The notes under the pieces were generated by a model, which made no database searches, had not been told where the DNA came from, and saw only the letters and a list, made by a program, of their open reading frames with translations. A stretch of 34,909 nucleotides of DNA, from NCBI GenBank assembly GCA_903840935.1, contig CAIMHT010000098.1, positions 1 through 34,909 on the forward strand, given 5' to 3'. Shown here piece by piece: positions 1 through 10,662 of this stretch (position 1 is its first letter; every line of letters starts with the position of its first letter). The position numbers were made by a program, and so were the translations under genes. This DNA is from an uncultured Chlorobiaceae bacterium. Lineage in GTDB: Bacteria > Bacteroidota > Chlorobiia > Chlorobiales > Chlorobiaceae.

Positions 1-732
1 GTATGTTTCAACACCAAGAACTTCCCCGCTGTGAATATCAAAGGTCTGGATACTTTCGATTTCAGAGCCGAAAAACTCGATGCGGAGAGCAAGCTCCTCA
101 TGAGCAGGCACAAGATCAATGATATCCCCCCTGACGCGGAACTTCCCCGGGCTCGGCTGAACATCATCGCGGATGTAATGCCGCGCTATCAGCTCCTTCA
201 AAAAGAGATCCCGATCTTTCTCCATTCCGGAGCGGAGTTCGATAATCTGTGCTTTCCAATCTTCAGGAGAACCAAGACCGTAAATACAACTGACCGAGCT
301 CACCACAATAACATCCTTCCTGCCACTGAGCAAGGAGCTGGTGGCCTTGAGACGGAGCCGTTCAATCTCGTCGTTGATGCGCAGATCTTTGGCGATATAC
401 TTGTCGAGAGAGGGGAGATAGGCTTCGGGCTGATAAAAATCGTAGTAACTGATAAAATACTCAACGGCATTATCGGGAAAAAACTGTTTGAGTTCCCCAT
501 ACAACTGCGCCGCAAGCGTCTTGTTATGGCTCATCACCAGAACCGGCTTGTCGAAACGGGCAATAACGTTGGAAATGGTAAAGGTCTTTCCCGACCCGGT
601 AACACCAAGCAGTGTCTGATAAGGATTCCCCGAACGAACCCCTTCACAAAGCGCTTCAATAGCTTTCGGCTGATCACCCGCCGGACTGTAAGGACTGACA
701 AGATTGTATATTCCGCTCCCGTTCACCTGCAT
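1..732 (-). CDS. uvrB: Excinuclease ABC subunit B, N-terminal part (runs off the window)
   Basis: UvrB is the damage-verification helicase of nucleotide excision repair: it is loaded by UvrA, opens the DNA around a lesion and recruits UvrC. Only the first 244 codons lie in the window; the gene continues beyond position 1. The reading starts [20 protein letters not shown], carries a Walker A loop GVTGSGKT at residues 43-50, and then the family-typical beta-hairpin stretch [10 protein letters not shown], followed by SVSCIYG. The frame is intact throughout. The ATG at 732-730 is the first credible start and fits the usual UvrB N-terminus. The gene is divergent from the M16 peptidase gene, with about 260 bp between them. 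A perfect inverted repeat sits 55-84 bp upstream of its start and could be an operator. The identification is firm. Confidence 0.96.
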   Translation of the reverse strand, partial: MQVNGSGIYNLVSPYSPAGDQPKAIEALCEGVRSGNPYQTLLGVTGSGKTFTISNVIARFDKPVLVMSHNKTLAAQLYGELKQFFPDNAVEYFISYYDFYQPEAYLPSLDKYIAKDLRINDEIERLRLKATSSLLSGRKDVIVVSSVSCIYGLGSPEDWKAQIIELRSGMEKDRDLFLKELIARHYIRDDVQPSPGKFRVRGDIIDLVPAHEELALRIEFFGSEIESIQTFDIHSGEVLGVETY

Positions 733-786
733 AGACAACACTCCAAACTTGATATTTTTCGAGCCTCTTTCATTTCAGGCTTACAA

Positions 787-816
787 AAGAACTATTAATG
801 CTGTTTGTTAGTTCTT
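787..816. promoter_or_regulatory. Inverted repeat in the uvrB / M16 divergent intergenic region
   Basis: AAGAACTA at 787-794 is matched by TAGTTCTT at 809-816, a perfect 8-bp inverted repeat around a 14-bp spacer. A TATAAT box facing the M16 gene lies just beyond it at 831-836, although no good -35 element sits at the normal distance. The position between two divergent genes, one of them an SOS-type repair gene in many bacteria, would suit a repressor site. The sequence does not match the E. coli LexA consensus, so the protein that might bind it is unknown. The rest of 733-994 shows only AT-rich promoter-like DNA. Confidence 0.35.
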
Positions 817-994
817 CGACAATGATTATCTATAATAACAACAACAAGTGTATCCCTCCTATGCAAGCACCTTTTGGACAGATGGCTTTTTTGCGGGATC
901 TTTTAAAAAAAAGGTCATTCAGGGTGGTTGCAATTATCCGCTTTTAATCCCATTATTATCTTTTTTTTTGATGCCGGATAATTTTCAAAGAGTT

Positions 995-3916
995 ATGACG
1001 CGCTATATCCCCATATTAACCATCGGGATACTTTTTTTGCATTTAATTTCCTGTAAGCCCATGATCAACAAAGAAAAGCCTTATCCATACACGACTGTTC
1101 CCGGAGACTCCCTCCACACAAGAATTTATACGCTCAAAAATGGACTGACGGTCTACATGAGCCCTTACAAAGACGAACCAAGAATCTACACATCGATTGC
1201 CGTACGGGCAGGAAGCAAGAATGACCCGGCCGAGACAACCGGTCTTGCTCACTATCTTGAGCACATGCTCTTCAAGGGAACTGATTCACTTGGCTCTCTT
1301 GACTATGCAAAAGAGCACACCGCACTCGAAAAAATCTCCGAACTCTATGAGCAATACCGCGCAACCGAAGATGTGGAGAAAAGGGCGGCCATCTACAAGG
1401 ATATCGACAGCATCTCCAACGTGGCTGCAACATATACGGTACCAAACGAATACGACAAGATTCTGAACTCAATCGGCGCCCAGGGCACCAATGCCTACAC
1501 CTGGGTGGAACAGACCGTCTATGTCAACGATATTCCCTCGAACAAGCTTGACCAGTGGCTCTCCATGGAGGCGGAACGGTTTCGTAACCCGGTTATGAGG
1601 CTCTTTCATACGGAACTCGAAACCGTGTATGAAGAGAAGAACATGACAATGGACAGTGACAGCCGGAAAATATGGGAAAATCTTTTTGCCGGACTTTTCA
1701 AAAAACACACCTACGGCACCCAGACCACTATCGGAAAGGCCGAGCATCTGAAAAATCCCTCGATTCGCAATGTCGTTAACTACTACAAGAGCTACTATGT
1801 GCCTAACAACATGGCACTCTGCATTGCCGGGGATTTTGATCCGGATGCAACCATAAAGCTGATCGACAAAAAGTTTTCGGTGCTTCAGCCCAAAGAGGTG
1901 CCCCACTTTACCCCGGCGGTGGAAGATGCAATCAAGGAACCCCTGGTCATCAAGGCAAAAGGGCCCGAATCTGAAGAGATCGTAATCGGATTCCGCTTCA
2001 ATGGTATCAACAACTCTGATGCCGATTACATAACGCTTGCCGACAAGGTGCTGTTCAACCAGACAGCCGGCCTGATTGACCTTAACCTGAACCAGCAGCA
2101 GAAGGTACTCGATGCCGGTTCGATGCTGATAATGATGAAAGATTACTCCGCCCATATTCTGAGTGGGAAGCCGAGGGAGGGCCAGAGCCTCGACGAAGTG
2201 AAGGATATGCTGCTCGCCCAGATCGAACTGCTCAAAGAGGGCAAGTTTCCTGACTGGCTGATTGAAGCGGCAATCAACGACATGAAAATAGAACAACTGA
2301 AGCTCTATGAAAGCAATAGGGGGCGCGTTGAAGCCTACGTTGATGCGTTTGTCTGGGGTATGGCCTGGCCCGATCATGTAAGCCAGATTGAGCGTCTTCA
2401 GAAAATCACAAAAGAGGATCTTGTTGCATTTGTCCGGAAGCACTACAGCTCGAACTATGTCGCAGTCTACAAAGAGCACGGCACTCCCAAGAGCGAAACA
2501 AAAATCCAGAAACCACCGATCACCCCGCTGAAGGTGAACCGGAACAGCTCGTCTCCATTTGCCGAGAAACTGCTGGCGCTGAAATCAAAAAAAACTGAAC
2601 CGGTCTTTCTTGACTATAAAAAGGATATCGGTTTTTTTGATGTCAACCCATCCATCAAGCTGAACTATCTGCAAAACAACGAAAACGAACTCTTCTCGCT
2701 CTATTATGTCTTCGATATCGGGAAAAACAACAGCAAAAAAATAGAACTTGCCCTTGAATACCTCTCCTATCTCGGAGCAGGCAACCTTACTCCTGCTGAA
2801 TTCAGCCAGGAACTTTATAAAATCGGCGCAAGCTTTTCGGCATTTACTTCCGACGATTACGTCTACCTTAAGCTTTCGGGACTTCAGAAGAACTCTGCAG
2901 CCGCCATTCGACTGCTTGAAAATCTTCTTATTAATGCAAAACCCGATCAAGAGGCTCTTGAAAAGCTCAAAGCCGGCACACTGAAAGAGCGTACCGATGC
3001 CAAGCTTGCCAAAAAGAAGATTCTCTTTGAGGCGATGACCAATTATGGCAAATACGGCCCATCCTCGCCCTTCACCAACATCCTCAGCAATGAGGAGCTT
3101 GAACAGGTTACCTCTAACGAGCTGCTTGATGAGGTGCACAACCTCCTGCAATACAGCCACAGGGTACTTTACTACGGCCCTGCAACGTCAGCGGAAGTGC
3201 TCAGTGAACTGCGTTCGGTGCGCCATTACCCAGAATTGTTCAAGACTCCGCCGGTCACCGACCCCTTCCATGATCTTGAGCAGCACGAGAATCTTGTCTA
3301 TGTCGTCAATTACGATATGACCCAGGCGGAGGTCATTCTGATGACAAGAGATCAGCTCTACAATCCATCCATACTCCCCCTCTCCACCCTCTTCAATGAA
3401 TATTACGGAGGCGGGATGTCGTCCGTGGTCTTCCAGGAGTTGCGTGAAGCCAAAGCGCTCGCCTACTCTGTTTTTTCAGTTTACAAAACACCGAAACAAA
3501 AAGATGAGCACAACTATATTGTCAGCTACATCGGCACCCAGGCAGACAAGCTTCCCGAAGCGCTCGATGGTATCAGCATTTTGATGAACAAGCTGCCTGA
3601 ATCACCCGAACTTTTTGCTTCAGCCCAAAACGGCATTTTGCAGAAAATTTCAACCGAGCGGCTGACGAGAACAGAGATTCTTTTCAATTACGAAGAGGCT
3701 GTCCGGCTGGGGCACGACCATGATATCAGGAGGGATATTTATCGTGATGCGGCTTTGTTCACTCTATCCGATATTGAAAAATTTCACAGCGACCATTTCA
3801 GGAACAAAAAACATGTCATGCTGGTGCTTGGCAAGAAAAAAAATCTTGACATGAAAACCCTGAAGAAGTATGGCACCGTAAAAGAACTCACGCTGAAGGA
3901 TATTTTCGGCTATTAA
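995..3916 (+). CDS. M16-family zinc metallopeptidase, predicted lipoprotein
   Basis: This is a long (973-residue) M16 protease of the pitrilysin / insulinase class, which holds two M16 repeats in one chain. The inverted zinc motif HxxEH is H86-Y-L-E89-H90, and the downstream acidic pair E207 and E214 (in [11 protein letters not shown]) matches the third metal ligand region. The second half lacks an HxxEH motif, as expected for the inactive partner domain. I chose the ATG at 995 because it gives a short hydrophobic leader ending in a lipobox, LISC, with Cys20 as the lipidation site, and has AAAGAG just upstream; the frame stays open back to 848, but that extension is unlike a leader. The protein is probably anchored in the periplasm and degrades peptides there. 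The LptF/G-like gene follows 42 bp downstream on the same strand. Confidence 0.9.
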   Translation: MTRYIPILTIGILFLHLISCKPMINKEKPYPYTTVPGDSLHTRIYTLKNGLTVYMSPYKDEPRIYTSIAVRAGSKNDPAETTGLAHYLEHMLFKGTDSLGSLDYAKEHTALEKISELYEQYRATEDVEKRAAIYKDIDSISNVAATYTVPNEYDKILNSIGAQGTNAYTWVEQTVYVNDIPSNKLDQWLSMEAERFRNPVMRLFHTELETVYEEKNMTMDSDSRKIWENLFAGLFKKHTYGTQTTIGKAEHLKNPSIRNVVNYYKSYYVPNNMALCIAGDFDPDATIKLIDKKFSVLQPKEVPHFTPAVEDAIKEPLVIKAKGPESEEIVIGFRFNGINNSDADYITLADKVLFNQTAGLIDLNLNQQQKVLDAGSMLIMMKDYSAHILSGKPREGQSLDEVKDMLLAQIELLKEGKFPDWLIEAAINDMKIEQLKLYESNRGRVEAYVDAFVWGMAWPDHVSQIERLQKITKEDLVAFVRKHYSSNYVAVYKEHGTPKSETKIQKPPITPLKVNRNSSSPFAEKLLALKSKKTEPVFLDYKKDIGFFDVNPSIKLNYLQNNENELFSLYYVFDIGKNNSKKIELALEYLSYLGAGNLTPAEFSQELYKIGASFSAFTSDDYVYLKLSGLQKNSAAAIRLLENLLINAKPDQEALEKLKAGTLKERTDAKLAKKKILFEAMTNYGKYGPSSPFTNILSNEELEQVTSNELLDEVHNLLQYSHRVLYYGPATSAEVLSELRSVRHYPELFKTPPVTDPFHDLEQHENLVYVVNYDMTQAEVILMTRDQLYNPSILPLSTLFNEYYGGGMSSVVFQELREAKALAYSVFSVYKTPKQKDEHNYIVSYIGTQADKLPEALDGISILMNKLPESPELFASAQNGILQKISTERLTRTEILFNYEEAVRLGHDHDIRRDIYRDAALFTLSDIEKFHSDHFRNKKHVMLVLGKKKNLDMKTLKKYGTVKELTLKDIFGY

Positions 3917-3958
3917 ACAGTGCCTTCTGCACCCACCCTGGTGGTGGTTTGTTTACCT

Positions 3959-5038
3959 ATGAAAATTCTCAACAAGTATATATTCAGGCAGTTTGCAAAG
4001 GCTTTTGTTTTCAGCTCAATAGCCTTTGTCTGCCTGTTCGTTCTCGTCAATATGGTTGAAAAACTTGGCGAGTTCATGGACAAAAATCTCTCTCTGTGGG
4101 ATATTGTCTGTGATTACGCTCTGTCGATACCCTCCATCATTCTCGTCATCTCTCCAGTGAGCGCACTGCTCTCCTCAATACTTGTTGCCGGAAGACTCTC
4201 CTTTTCCGGTGAGCTTCCTGCAATACGCTCTGCCGGTGTCAGTATGCGCCAACTTCTTGTTCCCTTTTTTGCCGGCGGCATGATTATTCTCGTCCTGAAT
4301 CTTCTCAACGCATGGTGGATTTCGCCCTCGGCAGTTACCGAAAAGAATGCTTTTGAACAGCGCTCTTTCAATAATAATTCTGCTAATCTTCATGAAAACA
4401 GCAATATCCATATTCTCGAACCGGGAAGACGTATGGTCTCTATAGGCACCGTCAATCCTGACTGCTCCATACTCAGCGCCGTTTCCATCGAGGAATTCAA
4501 CGGCACACGGCTCATATCGCGAACCGACACAGATACCATGCGTTACGACCAGAAAAAAAGCGAATGGATAATGCAGAACGCTTCAATCCGCTTTTTTACC
4601 AGAGGGAGTGAAGCGTTTCATTTCGCACCGGTAAAACCACTGAAACTTGCACTTTCTCCGAATTCACTGGCGGAGCTTAATCTTCAGCCTGATGAAATGA
4701 ACATCATCCGCCACTACCAATACCTTTCAAAAAAGCAGAAAGCTGGTTTTTCCGGACTGGAACGCTCAATGGTAAAATTTCACAACAAAATAGCCCTGCC
4801 ATTCGCCTCTCTCATCATCATTCTTATCGGTGTACCACTTTCCGCAAAAAAAAAGCGGGGTGGACTCGCCTCTGAAATAAGCGTCACCCTTTTCGTCGGT
4901 TTTCTCTTTTTAGGAGTACAAAAAACCAGCGCAATCGCCGGAGACCAGGGGATGCTAAACCCGATGCTCGCCGCATGGCTTCCCAATATTCTCTTTCTCG
5001 GCATCGGCTATGCCATCTATAAAACCGCTATCGACTGA
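3959..5038 (+). CDS. LptF/LptG-family (YjgP/YjgQ) permease
   Basis: This 359-residue integral membrane protein belongs to the family that forms the inner-membrane channel of the lipopolysaccharide transporter LptB2FG. The N-terminal half has transmembrane segments at about residues 12-32, 50-75 and 96-118, with a cytoplasmic coupling stretch GELPAIRSAG between them. A periplasmic beta-rich part follows (about 120-260), and three more segments fill the last 100 residues, including the conserved LIGVPLSAKKKRGG. The start at the ATG MKILNKYIFRQF is typical of the family; a GTG at 3920 is also in frame but less likely. The sequence does not show whether it is LptF or LptG. It lies between the M16 gene and the SAM hydrolase gene, 5 bp before the latter, and is probably cotranscribed with both. 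Confidence 0.88.
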   Translation: MKILNKYIFRQFAKAFVFSSIAFVCLFVLVNMVEKLGEFMDKNLSLWDIVCDYALSIPSIILVISPVSALLSSILVAGRLSFSGELPAIRSAGVSMRQLLVPFFAGGMIILVLNLLNAWWISPSAVTEKNAFEQRSFNNNSANLHENSNIHILEPGRRMVSIGTVNPDCSILSAVSIEEFNGTRLISRTDTDTMRYDQKKSEWIMQNASIRFFTRGSEAFHFAPVKPLKLALSPNSLAELNLQPDEMNIIRHYQYLSKKQKAGFSGLERSMVKFHNKIALPFASLIIILIGVPLSAKKKRGGLASEISVTLFVGFLFLGVQKTSAIAGDQGMLNPMLAAWLPNILFLGIGYAIYKTAID

Positions 5039-5043
5039 GCCTC

Positions 5044-5844
5044 ATGCACACTGCTCTCCCGCCTGCTGTTGTTCTGATGACCGATTTTGGCCTCAGCGAT
5101 ACCTATGTCGGCCAGATGAAAGGAGTCATTCTTTCTATTGCCCCCGCGACCCGGATCATTGACCTTACGCATGCCGTTACAGCGCAGAATATTGCACAAG
5201 GCACCTTTCTTCTTGGTAAATCGACCCCGTATTTCCCTGACGGCACCATTTTTGTCGCAGTGGTCGATCCTGGAGTGGGCACCTCGCGCAAGGCAATTGC
5301 GGTAGAAACTGCCCGCCATATTTTTCTTGCTCCCGATAACGGCCTGCTCACCTCTATTTTTCAGGGCGCAGAAGTCACGCGCTGTGTCACCATCACCAAT
5401 GAGCGCTACATGCTCTCCTCCCGCAGCTCAACCTTTCATGGTCGGGATGTTTTTTCTCCCGTTGCCGCGCATCTCGCCTCAGGCGTTGCCTTCGAAGAGC
5501 TTGGTTCAGAGATCAATCCATCAACATGCACAAGAATCCCGCTGCCGGGATGCCAGAGCAGAGACAACGGCGCATCATGGGAGGGAACGATCATCTGCAC
5601 CGACCATTTCGGCAACCTGATCACCTCTCTTGACTCTGAAGTGCTTGAGCGCTCAAATCAATGGCTGGTAAGTGCGGGGGAACATGAACTACCGATTTGT
5701 CGTACCTATTGCGATGTCGCCGACCAGCAGCCACTTGCCTATACGGGCAGCAGCGGCATGATCGAAATTGCCGTCAGAAACGGCAATGCTGCGGAGATAC
5801 TCGGGCTGAAGGATGGTGATCCGGTCAGAGCCGACAGAGTCTAA
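5044..5844 (+). CDS. S-adenosyl-L-methionine hydrolase (DUF62 / SAM hydroxide adenosyltransferase)
   Basis: The family splits S-adenosylmethionine with water or hydroxide into adenosine and methionine and is related to the fluorinase and chlorinase. The protein has 266 residues, the usual size. The N-terminus VVLMTDFGLSDTYVGQMKG and the stretch VVDPGVGTSRKAI are signatures. The Asp-Arg-His triad described for archaeal members maps to D75, R82 and H132 (in STFHGRDVFSPVA), which points to hydrolysis rather than halogenation. It begins 5 bp after the permease stop, so the two are very likely in one operon. The physiological reason for destroying SAM is not clear from the context. No terminator for this operon is visible apart from the hairpin at 5925, which fits rpoD better. 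Confidence 0.9.
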   Translation: MHTALPPAVVLMTDFGLSDTYVGQMKGVILSIAPATRIIDLTHAVTAQNIAQGTFLLGKSTPYFPDGTIFVAVVDPGVGTSRKAIAVETARHIFLAPDNGLLTSIFQGAEVTRCVTITNERYMLSSRSSTFHGRDVFSPVAAHLASGVAFEELGSEINPSTCTRIPLPGCQSRDNGASWEGTIICTDHFGNLITSLDSEVLERSNQWLVSAGEHELPICRTYCDVADQQPLAYTGSSGMIEIAVRNGNAAEILGLKDGDPVRADRV

Positions 5845-5922
5845 CCGGTAGCACTACAAAAACGTCACAAACCGTCAGCTTTGGTATAATTTCTGGTCAT
5901 GATTGATCCGTTTTGAGCAAAC

Positions 5923-5955
5923 AAAAAAGCACCGGGTTTTTCCCGATGCCTTTTT
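5923..5955 (-). terminator. Intrinsic terminator of rpoD
   Basis: Read on the minus strand, GCATCGGG pairs with CCCGGTGC (one G-U pair) around an A5 loop, and the hairpin is followed by TTTTTTG. On the plus strand the same pair is a C-A mismatch, so the hairpin favours the rpoD side, though the flanking A and T runs might let it work both ways at the end of the SAM hydrolase operon. It lies about 60 bp beyond the rpoD stop. Confidence 0.75.
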
Positions 5956-6011
5956 AATAGAGAGGATTAGACCCCACAACAATCTTTGGAAGTCAAATTC
6001 TTTTTTTACAA

Positions 6012-6911
6012 TCAGCTTCCGATATACTCCTTCAGTACCTTGCTGTATGCCGACTGGCGAAGCCTGCGTATTGCTTTTTCCTTGATCTGGCGGACACGTT
6101 CACGGGTCAGGCGGAACTTTTCGCCGATCTCTTCGAGGGTGAGCGGGTTATCCATACCGATACCAAAGTAGGACTTGATAACGTCAGCTTCACGCGGAGC
6201 AAGGACGGAGAGGGAGCGTTCGACCTCAAGGGTTAGTGAGTCGCGGTTAAGGCCGTAGTCGGGCAGATGACCGTCATTCTGCAGCACATCGAGCAAGCGG
6301 TTATCATCGCCCTGGGCAAACGGGGCATCTACGGAAACATGGCGTCCGGCAATTTTCAGGGTGTCGGCGACATCCTGCGAATCCATTTCAAGCAAAGTGG
6401 CCAGTTCCCTTGTGTTCGGGTCGCGTTCAAATTCCTGTTCCAGTTGGCTGTATGCCTTGCTGATCCTGTTCAGCGTCCCTACCCTGTTGAGCGGAAGTCG
6501 TACAATGCGTGACTGTTCGGCAAGAGCCTGCAGAATAGACTGGCGAATCCACCATACCGCGTATGAGATAAACTTGAAGCCCCGGGTTTCATCAAACCTT
6601 TTGGCGGCCTTGATAAGACCCAGATTTCCTTCATTAATCAGGTCTCCCAGGGTCAGACCCTGATTCTGATACTGTTTGGCAACAGAAACAACAAAGCGCA
6701 GGTTTCCCTTGATCAGCTTGTCAAGAGCGCGTTTAGCCCTCTTGTATTCGATCGTATCAACCGGCATATCAAAACCCTCCTTGATCGCCTTGGTCAGCTT
6801 GACCTCATCTTCGGCTGTCAACAAGTCATATTTACCTATCTCCTGCAAATAACGATCGAGAGAGAGGCTCTCACGATTGGTTATCTGTTTGCTTATTTTA
6901 AGCTGCCTCAT
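6012..6911 (-). CDS. rpoD: Primary RNA polymerase sigma factor (short sigma-70 type)
   Basis: This is the housekeeping sigma factor that directs RNA polymerase to most promoters. At 299 residues it lacks region 1.1 and the non-conserved insert of E. coli RpoD, a form usual in Bacteroidetes and Chlorobi. Region 1.2 covers about residues 15-46 ([20 protein letters not shown]), region 2 about 66-140 with the -10-reading helix ending in [14 protein letters not shown], region 3 about 144-220, and region 4 about 232-290 with the -35-reading helix-turn-helix ([20 protein letters not shown]). The ATG is well supported: AAAGGAG at 6927-6921 lies 9 bases upstream. An elaborate palindrome sits about 35-80 bases upstream. 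It follows valS on the same strand with a 187-bp gap and so probably has its own promoter. Confidence 0.95.
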   Translation of the reverse strand: MRQLKISKQITNRESLSLDRYLQEIGKYDLLTAEDEVKLTKAIKEGFDMPVDTIEYKRAKRALDKLIKGNLRFVVSVAKQYQNQGLTLGDLINEGNLGLIKAAKRFDETRGFKFISYAVWWIRQSILQALAEQSRIVRLPLNRVGTLNRISKAYSQLEQEFERDPNTRELATLLEMDSQDVADTLKIAGRHVSVDAPFAQGDDNRLLDVLQNDGHLPDYGLNRDSLTLEVERSLSVLAPREADVIKSYFGIGMDNPLTLEEIGEKFRLTRERVRQIKEKAIRRLRQSAYSKVLKEYIGS

Positions 6912-6920
6912 CTATTGCGT

Positions 6921-6927
6921 CTCCTTT
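6921..6927 (-). promoter_or_regulatory. Ribosome binding site of rpoD
   Basis: Read on the minus strand this is AAAGGAG, 9 bases before the rpoD ATG. It is one of the strongest Shine-Dalgarno sequences in the window; most neighbours have weak or absent ones. It fixes the start of the short sigma factor and argues against an undetected N-terminal region 1.1. Confidence 0.7.
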
Positions 6928-6946
6928 CGAACTTCAGCGTTTTAAA

Positions 6947-6990
6947 CTTTTCCTGACAAACTGCATGATGCATTAGACAAACAGGAAAAG
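6947..6990. promoter_or_regulatory. Nested palindrome upstream of rpoD
   Basis: CTTTTCCTG at 6947-6955 is mirrored exactly by CAGGAAAAG at 6982-6990. Between the arms lies a second perfect palindrome, TGCATGATGCA, at 6962-6972, and the heptamer GACAAAC occurs twice, at 6955-6961 and 6976-6982. In RNA this would fold into a long interrupted hairpin in the rpoD leader; in DNA it could be a two-part operator. No T-run follows, so it is not an ordinary terminator of valS. Confidence 0.5.
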
Positions 6991-7098
6991 TCGGAAGATA
7001 TCATTTTTTGCTGACTAAATCCAAAGAAAAGATTTTTTTCTTCTCTCCATCGCAACGCACTCAAGCATAATCAACCATCACCAAAATTGCGTCACTCC

Positions 7099-9810
7099 TC
7101 AGTCACTGAGAACGGCAAGATTGCTGCTGAGCTTTTCGAAATTATCCTGAGCCTCCCTGAGTTTTTCACGCTCCCTGGAAATGACATCAGGGGGCGCATT
7201 GTCTGCAAACCCCCCGCTTGCCAATTTCTTTTGAATCGAGCTTACATAGGAGGCAATATTGGCAATCTCTTTCTGCAGCCTTGCACGCTCTTTATCAAAG
7301 GATATCAACCCCTCAAGCAACACAAATAGTTCATTGCCCTCAACCACGGAACCTGCGGCATGTCCTGGGCGCTTTGTATCAACCATGAGTTTGGGGATGC
7401 ATTGACCAAGCGCGGCAACAAGCGGAAGATTGGTTTCAATGAGCAACCGGTCATCCTCATTGCCCGGCCTGAAAAGAACCTCTGCCCGGCTGCTGTGAGG
7501 AACACCGAAGAGCGAGCGGAGACTTCTGACCTCGGTCACCAGCTTCTGTATCAGGGAAAAACCACGGAGATCGGCTCCTGCAAATTCGCTGTCGGAAAGA
7601 GGCATCGGCGAAAGGGCAACGCTCTCATCTGCTGAACGCTGAAGAACCTGATGCCATATCTCATCGGTAATAAAAGGCATAACCGGGTGCAGCGCTTTCA
7701 GTGTACCCTCAAGCACACATACCGCAAGGCATACGGTCTGCTGGGCCTCCGCTCTGGTCAACTCTCCTGAAAGCCTCACCTTCAGCGCCTCCAGATACCA
7801 GTCGCAATAGTCGCGCCAGAAAAAGTCATAGAGATTTTTGACAATATCATTGACCCTGAACTGTGTAAAAGCGGTATGATAGCGTTCAAGCATACCGTGA
7901 TATCCTGCCAAAAGCCACTGACCAGCCAGATCACCAGTAACGGAGCGGGGATCGAAATTGCGATAGATGGCTGAAAACTCTTCATGGTCGCGGAAATATT
8001 TTTCGCGCTGCATGAAAACAAGGCGGGAGGCGTTCCATATCTTGGTGGCAAAATTCCGCCCAAGCTCACACTTTTCCTCACCAAAGAGCACATCCTGACC
8101 GAGAGGAGCAATGTAGATGATGGTAAAACGCAGGGCATCGGTGCCATAGGTATCCATCACCTTGATGGGGTCGGGTGAATTGCCGAGTGACTTTGAGAGC
8201 TTGCGCCCCTTCATGTCACGAATAATACTGGTAAAATAGACGTCGCGGAAAGGAACTGAGCCTTTGAAATAGAGCCCGGCCATAACCATTCTCGCAACCC
8301 AGAAAAAGATAATATCCGGACCGGTCACCAGCGTATCGGTGGGGTAGAAAGCCCTGAGATTTTCATTGTCACTCTGTTTGTCTGTCCAGCCGAGCGTTGT
8401 CAGCGGCCAAAGCCATGAAGAGAACCATGTGTCGAGCACATCATCGTCCTGCACCAGCTTGTCGGTACCGGCAAGATGACAAGCCTCTTCGTAGGATGCA
8501 GCAACCCATACCTTGCCCTCGCTGTCGTACCAGGCCGGAATGCGGTGCCCCCACCAGAGTTGACGGGAGATGCACCAGTCACGGATATTTCCCATCCAGT
8601 GGCGGTAGGTGTTGATCCAGTGCGGAGGGTGAAAACGTATTTCACCGTCATTGACAACCTGCAGGGCGGCTTCGGCCAAAGGCTTCATCTTGACAAACCA
8701 CTGCTCGGAAAGATAGGGTTCAACCACCACATCCGCCCGTTCGGAATAACCAACGTTGTGCTCATACTCCTCAACACGGACAAGGTTGCCCAACTCTTCG
8801 AGGTCTCCGAGAATTTTTTCTCGGGCAACGAACCGGTCCATGCCGCCATAGCCGAACTCGTCAGTCATTTTACCATCTTTGCCGACAACCGAAAGGATGG
8901 GCAAATTGTGGCGTTTGGCAACCTCATAGTCGTTGGCATCATGTGCCGGAGTGATTTTCAGCGCGCCGGTACCAAACTCAATATCGACATAGTCATCAGC
9001 AATGATGGGAATATAGCGGCCGGCAACCGGCACAACGGCAAGCTCACCCACCAAATCGGCATAACGGGGATCTTTGGGGTTAACGGCAATGGCAACGTCG
9101 GCAAGAATGGTTTCAGGCCTGACGGTCGCGATGGTGATAAAGCGCCCTGGATGGCTGACAAGGGCATACTGCACATAAACCAGCTTGTCCCTGCGCGACT
9201 TCATAATCACCTCTTCATCAGAGAGCGCCGTCTGTGAAACGGGGCACCAGTTGATGATACGGGTTCCGCGATAAATCAATCCGTCGCGGTAGAGGGTGAT
9301 GAAGGCGTTAATGACCGCTTTTGAGGCGCCCTCATCCATGGTAAAGATGTTACGCCGCCAGTCACAGGAGATGCCGAGCCGTCGAAGTTGCCGGAGAATG
9401 AGATCGCCGTACTCCTCCCTCCACTGCCAGACATGGCCGAGGAACTCCTTGCGTCCAAGATCGTGGCGGGTTATCCCCTCCTTTTTCAGCTTCCGCTCTA
9501 CCACCGTCTGCGTTGCAATACCTGCATGATCGGTACCAGGAAGCCACAAGGCCTCTTTTCCGGTCATACGACTGTAGCGAATAAAAATATCCTGCAACGT
9601 ATGGTTCAGCACATGGCCAAGCGTCAGGCTTCCGGTCACATTTGGCGGGGGCATGAGCACAGTATAGGGCTCTTTGCCCGTTTCGAGCACGCGGGAGCTT
9701 TCAGCATGAAAACTGCCAAGCGCCTCCCAGTGCGCACTTCCCCACCGCTCTTCAACGTCGTGATGATTATAGCTTTTTTCCAGATTGAATACTTCGGTCT
9801 GATCGCTCAT
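7099..9810 (-). CDS. valS: Valyl-tRNA synthetase
   Basis: This class I aminoacyl-tRNA synthetase charges tRNA-Val in the cytoplasm and edits mischarged threonine. It has 903 residues, the normal length. The HIGH-type motif is within [12 protein letters not shown] (about residues 55-66) and the KMSKS motif is [10 protein letters not shown] with K537-S541. The CP1 editing domain is present, with TVRPET at about 229-234 and the conserved THR-rejecting site region [10 protein letters not shown] near 288-297. The anticodon-binding domain follows, and the last 70 residues form the family's C-terminal coiled coil that contacts the tRNA. The start lies 17 bp after the clpP stop, so the two are probably cotranscribed. 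Confidence 0.97.
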   Translation of the reverse strand: MSDQTEVFNLEKSYNHHDVEERWGSAHWEALGSFHAESSRVLETGKEPYTVLMPPPNVTGSLTLGHVLNHTLQDIFIRYSRMTGKEALWLPGTDHAGIATQTVVERKLKKEGITRHDLGRKEFLGHVWQWREEYGDLILRQLRRLGISCDWRRNIFTMDEGASKAVINAFITLYRDGLIYRGTRIINWCPVSQTALSDEEVIMKSRRDKLVYVQYALVSHPGRFITIATVRPETILADVAIAVNPKDPRYADLVGELAVVPVAGRYIPIIADDYVDIEFGTGALKITPAHDANDYEVAKRHNLPILSVVGKDGKMTDEFGYGGMDRFVAREKILGDLEELGNLVRVEEYEHNVGYSERADVVVEPYLSEQWFVKMKPLAEAALQVVNDGEIRFHPPHWINTYRHWMGNIRDWCISRQLWWGHRIPAWYDSEGKVWVAASYEEACHLAGTDKLVQDDDVLDTWFSSWLWPLTTLGWTDKQSDNENLRAFYPTDTLVTGPDIIFFWVARMVMAGLYFKGSVPFRDVYFTSIIRDMKGRKLSKSLGNSPDPIKVMDTYGTDALRFTIIYIAPLGQDVLFGEEKCELGRNFATKIWNASRLVFMQREKYFRDHEEFSAIYRNFDPRSVTGDLAGQWLLAGYHGMLERYHTAFTQFRVNDIVKNLYDFFWRDYCDWYLEALKVRLSGELTRAEAQQTVCLAVCVLEGTLKALHPVMPFITDEIWHQVLQRSADESVALSPMPLSDSEFAGADLRGFSLIQKLVTEVRSLRSLFGVPHSSRAEVLFRPGNEDDRLLIETNLPLVAALGQCIPKLMVDTKRPGHAAGSVVEGNELFVLLEGLISFDKERARLQKEIANIASYVSSIQKKLASGGFADNAPPDVISREREKLREAQDNFEKLSSNLAVLSD

Positions 9811-9827
9811 GATAACATCGGTCGTGG

Positions 9828-10505
9828 TTAGTCCTTCTTTTCAGGCATGGGACGTTTCTGGAAAATGGCGTCAATAATGCCGTACTCAAGCGCCTCCGTA
9901 GCATTCATCCAGCGATCCCTTTCCGAATCTTCGCGTATCTGACGAACATCCTTGCCGGTATGACTGGCAAGCAGTTCATCCAGCAACGTGCGAATCTTCT
10001 CTATCTCCCGTGCTTGGATAACAATATCTGTCTCCTGTCCATGTGCGCCACCTGATGGCTGATGAATCATAATCCTTGAATGAGGAAGAGATGCCCGTTT
10101 GCCTTTCGCTCCGCTGGCAAGAAGAAATGCTCCCATGCTTGCGGCCATGCCGACACAGACGGTCGATACTTCGGGACGGATATACTGCATGGTGTCGTAT
10201 ATGCCGAGACCAGCAGAGACACTGCCACCGGGAGAGTTGACATAGATGTATATATCGCGCTCAGGATCTTCCGATTCAAGAAAAATAAGCTGGGCCATGA
10301 TCAGCCCCGCCACATGCTCGTCAATCCCGCTGCCAAGAAAAATAATGCGTTCACGCAGAAGCCGTGAAAAAATATCGAACGCCCGCTCACCCCGCCCTGA
10401 AGTCTCTATAACCATGGGAACAAGAGTGTTGGTGATCCCCTCTTCTATCGCCCCTGAATACATTTTTCTGGCATGGTGCTCAAAACCGAAATTAATATTT
10501 GCCAT
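9828..10505 (-). CDS. clpP: ATP-dependent Clp protease proteolytic subunit
   Basis: ClpP forms the two-ring serine protease chamber fed by ClpX or ClpA. The catalytic serine is S123 in GMAASMGAF, the histidine is H148 in [14 protein letters not shown], and the aspartate is most likely D197 in SERDRWM. I place the start at the ATG at 10505, giving 225 residues beginning [14 protein letters not shown]; the frame continues 20 codons further back, but those residues do not look like ClpP. The N-terminal part before the conserved core is about 25 residues longer than the mature E. coli enzyme, so a processed propeptide is possible. It is upstream of valS and divergent from thyX. Confidence 0.95.
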   Translation of the reverse strand: MANINFGFEHHARKMYSGAIEEGITNTLVPMVIETSGRGERAFDIFSRLLRERIIFLGSGIDEHVAGLIMAQLIFLESEDPERDIYIYVNSPGGSVSAGLGIYDTMQYIRPEVSTVCVGMAASMGAFLLASGAKGKRASLPHSRIMIHQPSGGAHGQETDIVIQAREIEKIRTLLDELLASHTGKDVRQIREDSERDRWMNATEALEYGIIDAIFQKRPMPEKKD

Positions 10506-10662
10506 AACCGCCCTGTCGTTTGAATTTGGTAAGTCGCCCCTTAAAGTAAAGAATTCCGCTTCCAATTAGCAAAAAAGGATGCTTTCCACCAACATGGAGG
10601 GCCGGGAAAAGTGTATCAGTTTTTCTATATTGATTTTCAATACAACAAAACCATTGTGGAAC

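Noticed and set aside
1469-2479. A 336-codon open frame on the minus strand opposite the M16 gene
   Set aside because: The plus strand here encodes a continuous M16 peptidase with its motifs; the opposite frame shows no recognisable domain and is a codon-bias shadow.
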